From NCBI RefSeq assembly GCF_000430665.1, contig NZ_AUML01000018.1, forward strand, positions 47,814 to 111,813: a stretch of DNA of 64,000 nt, read 5' to 3'. The translations under genes and the position numbers were made by a program. Positions within the stretch are counted from its first letter, which is position 1. Each line of letters opens with the position of its first letter. This document shows, piece after piece, positions 39,184-48,033 of the stretch. The notes under the pieces were generated by a model, which worked only from the letters and a program-made list of their open reading frames with translations, was not told the origin of the DNA and did no database searches. Origin of the DNA: Aquimarina muelleri DSM 19832 (GTDB lineage: Bacteria > Bacteroidota > Bacteroidia > Flavobacteriales > Flavobacteriaceae).

Positions 39184-39741
39184 TTAAAAATTTAATCCTC
39201 CTTCAATACCAAAACCTATGGAGTGGTTAAGCACTTTTGAATTGGAAAGTTTACCTATAATATTAAACCCTATTACGAATCCTAAATCATTGAATGGCAC
39301 ATAAAGAAGTCCGGTTGATGCATTTCCTCCGATCAGAAATCGAGTATTTTTATCAGTAGAAATTCGTTCAATCGATTCTGCTCCTATGCATCCTCCCAAT
39401 CCAAGGTTAAAATAAAATCCACCACCTAAGTGTTCATAGCCATCGAAACCAAACCCAAGCGAATAGGTGTCTACATCTTTTATGTTTTTTTTCTCTAAAA
39501 AGCTACCATCTATATTTGTACTCCCAAAACTTAATGTAATAGGGATAACAAACTCTTTTGTTTCTTTCTGAAATTCTCGATATTGTATAGAAGTGCTTTG
39601 ATAATTTCTATTTACGACATGCTTATAGGTAATCATGTGTAATTGATTTATCAACAATGTATCTAACTTTTTTTGACTAAAAACAGACAAAGGAAGTAAG
39701 GAAAAGAGCGTAACGTAAATAAAATATTTTGCATGTCGCAT
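39184..39741 (-). CDS. Predicted outer-membrane beta-barrel protein
   Basis: About 185 residues from the ATG at 39741, giving a signal peptide MRHAKYFIYVTLFSLLPLSVFSQKK. The mature part is glycine-rich with alternating strands (YSLGFGFDGYEHLGGGFYF, FNLGLGG, FGIEGGLNF) and ends in Phe, like a small outer-membrane barrel. No family assigned. Confidence 0.65.
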   Translation of the reverse strand: MRHAKYFIYVTLFSLLPLSVFSQKKLDTLLINQLHMITYKHVVNRNYQSTSIQYREFQKETKEFVIPITLSFGSTNIDGSFLEKKNIKDVDTYSLGFGFDGYEHLGGGFYFNLGLGGCIGAESIERISTDKNTRFLIGGNASTGLLYVPFNDLGFVIGFNIIGKLSNSKVLNHSIGFGIEGGLNF

Positions 39742-39819
39742 ATCATTCTTTTTTATTAAAAAATCATGAAGCAAAATAAAGCCAAAGCCAAAGCATAAAA
39801 TTTGACTTACATCAAATAA

Positions 39820-40386
39820 TTAAATTTTTGCTCTAATACGACTTAGTGTTTCTAATGAGATATTTAGATAGGATGCAATATGCTGAAGTTTAATATGTTT
39901 TAGTAGTTCTGGGGCAATTGATAGCAGTTTTTGATACCTTTCAGTAGCGTTAAGTAATCTTAAGTCATGCATATCTTCTTCTAACGCCGCTGCATGTATT
40001 TCTGTTAATAGCAAATCAAGTTTTATAAGTTTAGGAAAATTTACTTTAGCTTTTTCCCAATCCTGTTTTTGGGTTACTTTAACTTCTACATCAGTTATAC
40101 AGTCAATAAATTCATTACTTGGTTGTTGAAAGGTATAGCTATTAAAAGCAACTGCTATATCATCTGCAAAATAGAAATCTGTGATAACTTCTTTCCCTTC
40201 CTTTAAGTAATATTTTCGAGCTATTCCGCTGGTAATGTGATAGCTGTTTTTACATATATAACCTTCGTTAAGAAGAACATCACCCTTTTTGAAATGTTTT
40301 ATTACTTCTATCTTGTTTAGCAAATCGATTGTTGCTTTATCAAATGAAGCTATAAGTTTTTCAATTTTTTTAATGTGTTTTGTCAT
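39820..40386 (-). CDS. Crp/Fnr-family transcriptional regulator
   Basis: 188 residues. Cyclic-nucleotide-binding-like barrel (about 10-115, FKKGDVLLNEGYICKNSYHI, ITDFYFADDIAVAF) and a C-terminal winged helix (LQHIASYLNISLETLSRIRAKI). Bacteroidota members usually lack a known effector. It is upstream of the beta-barrel and DUF418 genes and may control them. Confidence 0.87.
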   Translation of the reverse strand: MTKHIKKIEKLIASFDKATIDLLNKIEVIKHFKKGDVLLNEGYICKNSYHITSGIARKYYLKEGKEVITDFYFADDIAVAFNSYTFQQPSNEFIDCITDVEVKVTQKQDWEKAKVNFPKLIKLDLLLTEIHAAALEEDMHDLRLLNATERYQKLLSIAPELLKHIKLQHIASYLNISLETLSRIRAKI

Positions 40387-40736
40387 TTAGAGGTTTTATA
40401 AATATACACAGACCTTTCGATTTTTGTCCTTCTTTGAGTAAAACTGTCCCTTTTTTACCGAGTGATATAAGTCTAACGAGAGTAACGCGTTCCTCTCCTT
40501 ATCTATCAAAGAAATATATTTTACATTCTATTTTATGCTGTTTTTATCGTTACTCTACACTTGCCACCAACGATTATTATAAGAGCAGTAGCAGATTAAA
40601 CACTATTACTTTTATATTAATGTTTGTACCTTGAATGATAAATATAGTTCAATTAATTTGAATGTCCCAAGAGGCTAAAGTCCCTTACGTTCCTAATAAT
40701 AGACTATTTAAATAAGGAGCAAACTTAGATTTGGTG
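40387..40736. other. Gene-free stretch upstream of the intron remnant
   Basis: 350 nt without a credible gene. The last 60 nt (GGAGCAAACTTAGATTTGGTG, 40716-40736 region) resemble the sequence that leads into domain V of bacterial group II introns, so the remnant may start further left than 40737. The rest shows nothing recognised. Confidence 0.35.
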
Positions 40737-40842
40737 AACCGCCTGTTACGAGACCCGTATGGCAGGTGGTACTTCGATAAACTCAGTAGAGCTGTGTGAG
40801 GTGCACTCCGTTATCTAATGATGGCGGAGCCATCTACACGAT
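40737..40842 (+). mobile_element. Orphan 3' end of a group II intron (domains V-VI)
   Basis: A 34-nt hairpin (40737-40770) begins AACCGCCTGTTACGAGACCC and closes with GGCAGGTGGT, like domain V of bacterial group II introns. A domain-VI-like hairpin follows: GTGTGAGGTGCACTCCG, CGGAG, then CATCTACACGAT, a typical 3' boundary. Twenty extra bases (40771-40790) separate the two, where functional introns have only a few. No reverse transcriptase is encoded, so this is a non-mobile remnant. Confidence 0.65.
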
Positions 40843-41975
40843 TATGCATTATTTTTTTTTCTCCTTTTCAACAACATAGTATGAAATGTTAATCTTGTCA
40901 TCTTTTAAATCCGATTGTTTGTTGACTTCTTCGTATTCTATTTTTTCCACATACTCTGGTTCAATACGAATTTCAGCATTTCCGCTTTTATTAAAGTCAC
41001 GAGCAAGTAATTCCCATTCAAAAATTATTTTTTCAGAATTAGGTTCTGGTAATAATGAAATTTCGAAATATCGATTATCTTTTTGTATCAGAGGATTATT
41101 GTCAATCGGTCTATAGGTGATTGTTTTAGTTTCATCATCAATAAATTCGGTTAGGGATAGCTTTGGAAACATCGGTGAACCATTGTCCAAACGAGTAACA
41201 CCTTCTTTGAATTTTATTATTAATCGCCAATCTTCTAAAACTATTGAACCTTTGTTTTCCATCACTAACTCGAAATCAACCCAAGATTTGTTAATTCTGT
41301 TTGAGCCGAACGGATTTAATAGATTTTGGTAAAAATCTAAAGACAATCGATTGGAATTTAAACTTTCCATTAGTAATTCCGAATCCGATTTAGGTGTCAT
41401 TTTATATTTAGTGATTGTCTTTTCGAATATAGGATTTAACGTTAATGATTCTTGCAAATCATTAAACGAAATGTCAAAATCAAATCGCCCTTTTTGGCCA
41501 ATTCCATTTAAATACCAATTGTAAGTATCAGGATTTTCTTCGATTAAGTCAACTATATCCTCCCAGCAAAAAAGTAGAATTTCGAATGAGCCATTTTTCT
41601 GATTTTCGATGTCTTTGATTCTAACAAATTTTTCAATTTTCGAATCTTTGTTGGTTGAAGAAGCAATGATATAAACAGCTAAATTTGGTTCAAAAGTTTT
41701 AGCTTTTTCAATTTCTTTCGTAATCTCGGATTCCGTTAGTTTTGCATTGGTGTAATCATCTTTACCTTTAGCTTGAATTCCCCAATATTGGTTTTCTCCT
41801 TTTGGTTTTCCATATACGTCCACTCCAGCTTGTTCTTGTCCTAAACGCCCATTCTTTTTAATCTTATTAGGAATTTGCCAAATCTCTCCCCAAAGCTTTT
41901 TGCAAAGTGATTCAAAATCTTGCCAATTTTCTGGCTTTCCGAGGGTTTTCTTCATTTAGTTCAAATAATGCATAA
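40842..41975. repeat. 12-bp inverted repeats flanking the nuclease gene
   Basis: TTATGCATTATT (40842-40853) and its exact reverse complement AATAATGCATAA (41964-41975) bracket the nuclease gene; the left copy overlaps its stop codon. This may mark a cassette-like insertion unit. The intron remnant ends at the left repeat. Confidence 0.5.
40849..41955 (-). CDS. PD-(D/E)XK restriction-endonuclease-like protein with C-terminal beta domain
   Basis: 368 residues. The N-terminal third (DFESLCKKLWGEIW; AGVDVYGKPKGENQYWGIQAKGK, about 40-70) matches the Mrr-like variant of the nuclease fold, with Asp in GVD and QAK as the Q-x-K variant of the (D/E)-x-K motif. The middle may be a linker or helical bundle; the C-terminal part (about 215-350) is beta-rich without a known family. 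Similar N-terminal domains head many phage-defence proteins. No methylase gene is adjacent, so it is not a standard restriction-modification pair. Confidence 0.75.
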   Translation of the reverse strand: MKKTLGKPENWQDFESLCKKLWGEIWQIPNKIKKNGRLGQEQAGVDVYGKPKGENQYWGIQAKGKDDYTNAKLTESEITKEIEKAKTFEPNLAVYIIASSTNKDSKIEKFVRIKDIENQKNGSFEILLFCWEDIVDLIEENPDTYNWYLNGIGQKGRFDFDISFNDLQESLTLNPIFEKTITKYKMTPKSDSELLMESLNSNRLSLDFYQNLLNPFGSNRINKSWVDFELVMENKGSIVLEDWRLIIKFKEGVTRLDNGSPMFPKLSLTEFIDDETKTITYRPIDNNPLIQKDNRYFEISLLPEPNSEKIIFEWELLARDFNKSGNAEIRIEPEYVEKIEYEEVNKQSDLKDDKINISYYVVEKEKKK

Positions 41976-41983
41976 CAATAGAG

Positions 41984-42003
41984 TATGTGTACTGGTACAC
42001 ATA
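41984..42003. promoter_or_regulatory. 20-bp palindrome upstream of the nuclease gene
   Basis: TATGTGTAC (41984-41992) and GTACACATA (41995-42003) are perfect inverted arms around TG. It lies 29 nt upstream of the nuclease ATG, where a dimeric repressor could bind. No regulator gene is adjacent. Confidence 0.4.
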
Positions 42004-42117
42004 TATCCATTATATATCTCTTACAAATCTAGGGGATTTCTAATGGATTTAAAATTATTTATTATGGTTTAAGTGTATATTTTGGTATTGCTATGTTCTA
42101 ATAAGGGTTCTAGATAT

Positions 42118-42141
42118 CTTAAACCTAATAGGAGGTTTAAG
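42118..42141. terminator. Hairpin downstream of the DinB-like gene
   Basis: CTTAAACCT (42118-42126) pairs with AGGTTTAAG (42133-42141) around a 6-nt loop, 36 nt after the DinB-like stop on the minus strand. A T run is poor, so it may be a weak terminator or processing signal. Confidence 0.45.
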
Positions 42142-42176
42142 AAATATTTACAAGTTATCAGACTAGTGTAAGTTTT

Positions 42177-42623
42177 TTATTCCTCTATAAGTCTTCTATG
42201 ATAATTTATTTGTCCAAGATGATACGTCAGATGATTGATCAAATGAATTAGTAAATATTCAATTGTTTCTACTTTAGGAAACTTCATGATTGGATACTCT
42301 TTTTGCAATTCTTGGTTAGTAAGAGAGCTTAGTGATTTTTTAGCCATTTGTATGGTATCATGTATACTATCAATCAACTCTTTTCTTGGAACATTTTTTT
42401 GCGTAAATTCAAGCTCTCTATTTCTAACATAGTTTGTTTTTCCAATTTCTTTTCCAATAAATGTGTGTAAGTTTCCAATTAAATGTAGGGTTAAATTTCC
42501 TGCGGAATTAGAGATGTTTTTTTCTGTTCGCCAAATATTTTCTTCCTTCTTGTAGAGTTCTATTTCAGTGATTAATTTGTTCAGGTCTCTTTCAAAAAAG
42601 GTTATTAATTCGTCTTTATTCAT
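42177..42623 (-). CDS. DinB-superfamily protein (DUF1572-like)
   Basis: 148 residues, four-helix bundle. Metal-ligand histidines are placed as in DinB proteins: LTLHLIGNLHTFIG (about 44-57) and LLIHLINHLTYHLGQINYHRRL near the C-terminus. Members of this branch are thought to be metal-dependent enzymes, often linked with bacillithiol or other thiols. Unrelated in detail to the DinB-like protein at 16199. Single gene. Confidence 0.82.
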   Translation of the reverse strand: MNKDELITFFERDLNKLITEIELYKKEENIWRTEKNISNSAGNLTLHLIGNLHTFIGKEIGKTNYVRNRELEFTQKNVPRKELIDSIHDTIQMAKKSLSSLTNQELQKEYPIMKFPKVETIEYLLIHLINHLTYHLGQINYHRRLIEE

Positions 42624-42810
42624 TGGTTTAATTCTTTATTTTTCAATGTTCTTTAAGGAACATGATTTACACAAGTTATAGACTAATTTGCTATAGGGAT
42701 TGGTTTTTTTGTTGTGTATTCAAAGGTAATTTTTTTCAATAAATAGAAGTTGATTTTCGTGTTTTTATTCCGTTTTAATTTAGGAAAAACAAGTTGTTAA
42801 ATTTTATATC

Positions 42811-43116
42811 GAAACCTATGAGGTGCATCTTAGGGTCTTCGAATCCTGTTTTGAAACCTACGAATTGCACCTTGTCATTATTGAACCTCATCTTGATACT
42901 TGCGAAGTGTATCTTGATGGTCTCTACTTCATATCGATACCTTTGGAGTGTATATCGATCTTATCAAACTTCATTTTGATATTAGCGCAGGAAACCTTTG
43001 AAGGATATCTTGATGTTGTCCAACCTTATCCAAATAGCGGTGGAGTTTAAAAATAGAGTGTCTAACCTCATCCAAAGAGCGTCGAAGTTCAAAAATAGAG
43101 CGTTCATTATTTCAAA
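42811..43116. repeat. Degenerate tandem array of 21-bp units, locus 2
   Basis: Fifteen consecutive units, thirteen exactly 21 bp long, one of 20 (42916-42935) and one of 13 (42978-42990). Unit starts include GAAACCTATGAGGTGC (42811), GAAACCTACGAATTGC (42853), GATACTTGCGAAGTG (42895), GATACCTTTGGAGTG (42936) and GAAACCTTTGAAGG (42991). Odd and even units differ, giving a 42-bp higher period; the last units (AAGAGCGTCGAAGTTC, 43075) resemble AAGACGCTCGGGAAGG of locus 1. It stops 3 nt from the anmK stop codon. The short open frames across it are probably not genes. Confidence 0.8.
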
Positions 43117-43119
43117 TCC

Positions 43120-44196
43120 TTACCAAGGCTCAAAAATTACTCCAGAAGAGGAATCTATACGAGCACCGGTAACAGATTTTAAACAATTTATTTCGTTTCT
43201 GTCTCGTAATACGCCCATAAAGGCAAAAATCAAGGCTTCTTTAAAATCTATAATTTCTTCTGAAGGAACTATAACTGCAGTAGAATTGCCTAGTTTTTGT
43301 TTTAATACTTCTATCAGAAAATCATTTTTTGCACCGCCACCCGTAACCAGTAAAGACGCATTTTTACTTTTGGTATCTGTAATAGCAAAAGTAATTTGAG
43401 TAGCAATATGATGTACTGCGGTATGTAAAAGATTTTGAGCAGTATCTGGAGTAGCGTTTATAATAGGGATTATTTTTTTGATAAACCATTCGTATCCCAA
43501 AGATTTAGGAAATGGTAGTGTATAGTATTCTAAATTATTTAGGGTGTCTAACAGGTACTTGTTTAGGGTTCCTGTTTTGGCAATTTCTCCGCCTTTATCG
43601 TATGTTTTCCCTATAGTAGCACAAATATAATTAAGTAACATATTGGCAGGAGAAATATCGTAAGCAATTCTTTTTTCTGCCATAGTAAAAGAAATATTGC
43701 TAATCCCACCTAGGTTGAGACAAAAATCATAGGTGCCAAATAATAATTGATCTCCTATAGGTACCAGAGGCGCTCCTTGACCTCCCAAATCTACATCGTT
43801 GGTTCTAAAATCACAGATAACTTTTTGACCAGATGCATTAGCCAGATGTTGCCCAGATCCTATTTGATAGGTTACTCCAATTTCTGGTTGATGAAAAACG
43901 GTATGCCCATGACTGGCAACAAAATCTACCGTAAGATTATTTTGAGCTATAAATTTTTTAACCTGTTTGCCAAGCCAATTTCCATACTCATTATGAAACG
44001 ATAATAAATCGACAGTATTTAAGTGTATTGCGTTTTTAAGCTTATTTTTTAAATAATCGGTATATTCTATAGCGTTTGTATAAAGAATAGAGAAGGACCA
44101 AAGCCCATCTTTATTTTCAAATTTGCAACAAGAAATGTCTAAACCATCCAGTGAGGTTCCGGACATTAAACCGATTACAGTATATAGTTTTTTCAT
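43120..44196 (-). CDS. anmK: Anhydro-N-acetylmuramic acid kinase
   Basis: 358 residues. ATP-binding GLMSGTSLDGLDISCC (about 9-24), CDFRTNDVDLGGQGAPLVPIGD (catalytic Asp region, about 149-170) and LVTGGGAKNDFLIEVL near the C-terminus. It converts recycled anhMurNAc to MurNAc-6-phosphate in the cytosol. Third gene of the ampG-like/GH3/anmK operon, 11 nt after the glycosidase gene. Confidence 0.95.
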   Translation of the reverse strand: MKKLYTVIGLMSGTSLDGLDISCCKFENKDGLWSFSILYTNAIEYTDYLKNKLKNAIHLNTVDLLSFHNEYGNWLGKQVKKFIAQNNLTVDFVASHGHTVFHQPEIGVTYQIGSGQHLANASGQKVICDFRTNDVDLGGQGAPLVPIGDQLLFGTYDFCLNLGGISNISFTMAEKRIAYDISPANMLLNYICATIGKTYDKGGEIAKTGTLNKYLLDTLNNLEYYTLPFPKSLGYEWFIKKIIPIINATPDTAQNLLHTAVHHIATQITFAITDTKSKNASLLVTGGGAKNDFLIEVLKQKLGNSTAVIVPSEEIIDFKEALIFAFMGVLRDRNEINCLKSVTGARIDSSSGVIFEPW

Positions 44197-44207
44197 AGAG
44201 ATTCTGT

Positions 44208-45767
44208 TTAAAGTTGTACAGGAGATTTTCCGACAGCCTTATGTTGTCCAATAAAATGCTGTGCTGCTACTTGCTGAAAGGTTTCAAAATCCTGATAGGC
44301 AAGTATTATATTTGCAATATTTTTGGTTGGTAATATTCGTAAAGCATAAGGGTTACCAAATAGATAGAGTACTACATTTTTTGTTTTACTTAACTCTAGG
44401 ATCCTGTCTTTTATTTCGGCATTCATACCAAATTCTTGCATCGGTTTTATAGAGGGAGGAAACAAGGCTATCCCAACATTATTGGTAGTGCATTCGGATA
44501 CTGAACTATGGATATCTTTTATAGCAGTGCAGTACTTCGATTTTTTGATTTCTTCACAAAACACACAATCTGTGGATCTGCCCAGAACAAGGATTTCAAA
44601 TTTTTCGGTATTAAATTTTTCGAAACTTTTTATATCTGCTTTGTGATATGTGATGGATTGCTTTGCAATAACATGATTTAGACTAGTTGCTTTTTCAAAA
44701 TCAAAAACAGCAGTAGAGGAGGTTTCTTTAAAAGCATTTTCTTTTAGCTTTTGTATTCTGCTAAAACTTTCTTCAATTTGCGCATTAGTTCCATTTTTTT
44801 CTATAGCAAGAATACCTTCTTCTACATGTTCGGCAAAGCATAGTATATCGTTTCCTGCATCAAAAGCTTTCCACTCCAGAACTCCTTTTTCAGGGTATAG
44901 TTTAGAAACGCTATGCATATTAAGTGCATCCGAGATTACTACGCCTTCAAAACCTAATTCTTTACGAAGTATTCCTTTTATAATATCTTTGGAAAGGGTT
45001 GCAGAAACATTTTTTCCTTGAGATAAAGAAGGGACTGCCAAATGCCCGATCAGGATACTGTCTATTTTAGATTCGATTGCTTTTATAAATGGGTACAGCT
45101 CTTGGTTGTATACATCTTGTTTAGAGGTATGTATTATAGGAAGCCCCAAATGCGAATCTACTTCGGTATCTCCATGCCCAGGAAAGTGTTTGAAACACCC
45201 TAATATTCCTGAAGCTTTTAGACCATTATAAAAAGCAATAGAGGTATTGGTAACCTGCTCTTTGTTTTCGCCAAAAGATCGGTACCCAATTACCGGGTTA
45301 TTAGGATTGGTATTTACATCTGCCACAGGAGCTAAGTTAAGATGGATTCCCATGTTTTTTAGATCTATCCCTACTTGTTTTCCTACTTCATAAATCCATT
45401 GTATTTGATTTTTTGGGATAGCACCCAAGGTTATCGCATACGGATATTGTGGGGTGTTTTCTACCCGCATAGCCAAACCCCATTCTGCATCTATACTAAT
45501 TAATAGAGGAGAGGAGGAGATACTTTGGTAATGGGTGATAAGTTCTGACAGTCGCTGCGCACTATTTTCATTTCTAATTACGGTTTTCTTTCCTTCAAAA
45601 TTTGTTGCAGCACTAGCTCTGCTATGAAAAAAAGTAAGACCGCCAATTTTATAGTTTTGTATAAGTTGTTCTATTTGTTTTACTTCTTGATCCGTATCGT
45701 TTATAAATGCTGCTGGAAAGAAAAATTGACCAATTTTTTCGGTTATAGAAAGGCTGGGTATATTCAT
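44208..45767 (-). CDS. Glycoside hydrolase family 3 beta-N-acetylglucosaminidase (NagZ-like)
   Basis: 519 residues without an evident signal peptide, as for cytosolic NagZ. The GH3 barrel has CFKHFPGHGDTEVDSHLGLP (about 180-199; KHFPGHG plus the Asp-His pair typical of NagZ) and VVISDALNMHSV with the nucleophilic Asp. A C-terminal domain (about 370-519) extends beyond minimal NagZ. It should release GlcNAc from GlcNAc-anhMurNAc muropeptides, between import by the AmpG-like permease and AnmK. Confidence 0.92.
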   Translation of the reverse strand: MNIPSLSITEKIGQFFFPAAFINDTDQEVKQIEQLIQNYKIGGLTFFHSRASAATNFEGKKTVIRNENSAQRLSELITHYQSISSSPLLISIDAEWGLAMRVENTPQYPYAITLGAIPKNQIQWIYEVGKQVGIDLKNMGIHLNLAPVADVNTNPNNPVIGYRSFGENKEQVTNTSIAFYNGLKASGILGCFKHFPGHGDTEVDSHLGLPIIHTSKQDVYNQELYPFIKAIESKIDSILIGHLAVPSLSQGKNVSATLSKDIIKGILRKELGFEGVVISDALNMHSVSKLYPEKGVLEWKAFDAGNDILCFAEHVEEGILAIEKNGTNAQIEESFSRIQKLKENAFKETSSTAVFDFEKATSLNHVIAKQSITYHKADIKSFEKFNTEKFEILVLGRSTDCVFCEEIKKSKYCTAIKDIHSSVSECTTNNVGIALFPPSIKPMQEFGMNAEIKDRILELSKTKNVVLYLFGNPYALRILPTKNIANIILAYQDFETFQQVAAQHFIGQHKAVGKSPVQL

Positions 45768-45791
45768 TGTTTGTGTGTAACTTTTTAGAGG

Positions 45792-47063
45792 TTAATCTTT
45801 ATCTTTCTTTCCATAGGTTGCGGGGTATTTAATATATTTGGTAAGGATAATCCCAGGGATTGCTGCAATAGCAACCCAAACAAAAAATCCTGTATATCCT
45901 ACAGCTTCTTGAATAAAACCGCTAACCATACCTGGTAGCATCACGCCTAATGCCATAAATCCTGTTGCAATGGCATAATGAGAGGTTTTAGAAACCCCTT
46001 CTGCCACATAAATCAAAAACATAAGATAGGCGGCAAATCCAAATCCATACCCAAATTGCTCTACAATAACGGTTAGGGTAACAAATAGGGTAGAAGATGG
46101 TTTCCAGAAGGATAATAAAACATATAATAGATTAGGAAGGTTCATTGCTAGAGCCATTGGGAGCATCCATTTTTTTAATCCGTTTACAGAAATAGCAATA
46201 CCTCCTAGAATACCTCCGATTACCAATGCAATAATCCCGAAGGTGCCATAAATAACGCCCACTTCAGTAGTCGATAAAGCTAATCCACCAGTATCTGTTT
46301 GATCTAACAAAAACGGAGATGCCATTTTTAGCAATTGCGATTCTCCCAAACGATATACTAGTATAAACGCAAGAGCAATACCAATCTGTTTTTTTTGAAA
46401 AAATGTTTTAAAGACATCAAAAAATCCTAAAGCTTTTTCTTGTGTAGCTTTAGTTAATGTTTCTACTTTTGGAGTAGTAAACAGGTTTAGCAAGGTTAAT
46501 GTAATCATAAAAATAGCTGTAATAATCATAGTATAGGACCATGCTTTTTGATTACTACCATAATACTCTTCTAAAAAACCAGCAAGTATAACAATTAATC
46601 CTTGCCCCGTTATCATTGCTAATCGATAAAAAGTGCTTCGTACACCAAGAAAAAGAGATTGTTTTTTTTCGGAAAGACTAATTAGATAATACCCATCAGA
46701 TGCGATATCATTTGTAGCAGATGCAAAAGCTGCAATCCAAAAAAAGGAAAGGCTTAATACAAAAAAGTTATTGGTAGGTATGGTTAGCCCAACAACTAAA
46801 AATGCAATTGCAATAACGAGTTGCATTGTTAAAAACCAATTACGTTTAGTGCTTTTAAGATCTACAAAAGGACTCCATAAGGGTTTTATAACCCAAGGCA
46901 AATAAAGCCAACTGGTGTATAGCCCAATATCGGCATTACTAATCCCTAATTTTTTATACATTATTACAGAAACTGTGATGATGATGATATAAGGTAAGCC
47001 TTCTGTAAAATATAAGGATGGTACCCAAGCCCAGGCATTTTTATTTTTATTAGATTCTGTCAT
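45792..47063 (-). CDS. AmpG-like major-facilitator permease
   Basis: 423 residues with about twelve membrane spans. The N-terminus (WVPSLYFTEGLPYIIIITVS) and LYLPWVIKPLWSPFVDL match AmpG muropeptide permeases. Gene order with a NagZ-like enzyme and AnmK, with a 24-nt gap, supports import of GlcNAc-anhMurNAc. First gene of the recycling operon or second if the gene at 47117 is included (53-nt gap). Confidence 0.9.
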   Translation of the reverse strand: MTESNKNKNAWAWVPSLYFTEGLPYIIIITVSVIMYKKLGISNADIGLYTSWLYLPWVIKPLWSPFVDLKSTKRNWFLTMQLVIAIAFLVVGLTIPTNNFFVLSLSFFWIAAFASATNDIASDGYYLISLSEKKQSLFLGVRSTFYRLAMITGQGLIVILAGFLEEYYGSNQKAWSYTMIITAIFMITLTLLNLFTTPKVETLTKATQEKALGFFDVFKTFFQKKQIGIALAFILVYRLGESQLLKMASPFLLDQTDTGGLALSTTEVGVIYGTFGIIALVIGGILGGIAISVNGLKKWMLPMALAMNLPNLLYVLLSFWKPSSTLFVTLTVIVEQFGYGFGFAAYLMFLIYVAEGVSKTSHYAIATGFMALGVMLPGMVSGFIQEAVGYTGFFVWVAIAAIPGIILTKYIKYPATYGKKDKD

Positions 47064-47116
47064 GAATGGTTATTAAGGAAAGAAAGATACTTATAAATTA
47101 TTAGTATCAGAATAGT

Positions 47117-47866
47117 TTATAATTTATCTATATAGTCTAGTTGAAGATCTTCAACATCTATTTCGGGAAGGGATTTATTATAAAAGAAATCAATGATCTG
47201 GTTTTCAAGATATGCACTAATCTGCTCTGTTCTTTTTTTTTCAATCATAGTAAAAACATTCATAGCTTCCTCTTTTTTAAATTCTGCAATTAGTTCATCT
47301 GGGTTTTTAATTGCATCCATACCTTTATATTTCTCTATTTTCTTTTTCATCCATCGATGGCATATTAATTTTATTTGGCTATCCAGAAGCTCTTTGCTAA
47401 TAAGATCTATCTTTTGAGTATTATTTTTATCTTCTTTATTAGCACGTTCTAGCGCTATCTTAGCTTTTGTAAATTGTCTTTCGAATTTAAAATCAAGACG
47501 GCGCATATCCTGTTTAAGGTTAAGAATCACCTCATAAAGTGCGTTATCATATATCTTTAAAAACTCTTCATAAGCATATAGAGCATCTAAAAATGCTATT
47601 GCATGTTTTTTATATAATTTTGGTATGGGTTGCTCTTTTGCTTTTTTAAACAGGATATTGAGTACGGTTTTTTTTTCTTCAGGAATGTTTACAAACCAGG
47701 AATTGTTTTTTAATGCTTTTAATTTTGAGGTTATCTCTACTCTGGTGCCTTTATACAACTCAGATTTATAACTAAACCGATACGTGTTAGGATTAAAATC
47801 TTTTTGCTGTTGTGCGTTTCCTTTACACAGGATTAGAAATATAATACCGAGAGCCAAGAGTTTCAT
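47117..47866 (-). CDS. Secreted hypothetical protein
   Basis: About 249 residues from the ATG at 47866, which gives a signal peptide MKLLALGIIFLILCKGNAQ. The mature part is helical and highly charged with no known domain (YEEFLKIYDNALYEVILNLKQ; ICHRWMKKKIEKYKGMDAI). Upstream of the AmpG-like gene on the same strand, so a cell-wall role is possible but not shown. Confidence 0.65.
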   Translation of the reverse strand: MKLLALGIIFLILCKGNAQQQKDFNPNTYRFSYKSELYKGTRVEITSKLKALKNNSWFVNIPEEKKTVLNILFKKAKEQPIPKLYKKHAIAFLDALYAYEEFLKIYDNALYEVILNLKQDMRRLDFKFERQFTKAKIALERANKEDKNNTQKIDLISKELLDSQIKLICHRWMKKKIEKYKGMDAIKNPDELIAEFKKEEAMNVFTMIEKKRTEQISAYLENQIIDFFYNKSLPEIDVEDLQLDYIDKL

Positions 47867-48033
47867 ATATGTTGTTCGGTTAGCGAAAACTTTTATTAAG
47901 TTACAATATAACAAAGTAATTCTAACGTAGTAATATATGGTTTGATTGTTTTAAAGCTGCTATATGTATGATTTCGTATTGTGCATTTGTTGTTTGTAGG
48001 AGTGTATATTAAAATGCGATATGGTATAGTATT

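Noticed and set aside
40737..40842. Possible tRNA or riboswitch because of the dense hairpins
   Set aside because: The 34-nt hairpin and the 3' boundary fit group II intron domains V-VI better; no tRNA arms are found.
42823..43050. Open frames over the second 21-bp array
   Set aside because: Same cause as locus 1; unit deletions of 1 and 8 bases break the frame, so no selection on a protein is visible.
43747..44004. Open frame opposite anmK
   Set aside because: Antisense shadow of a conserved enzyme gene.
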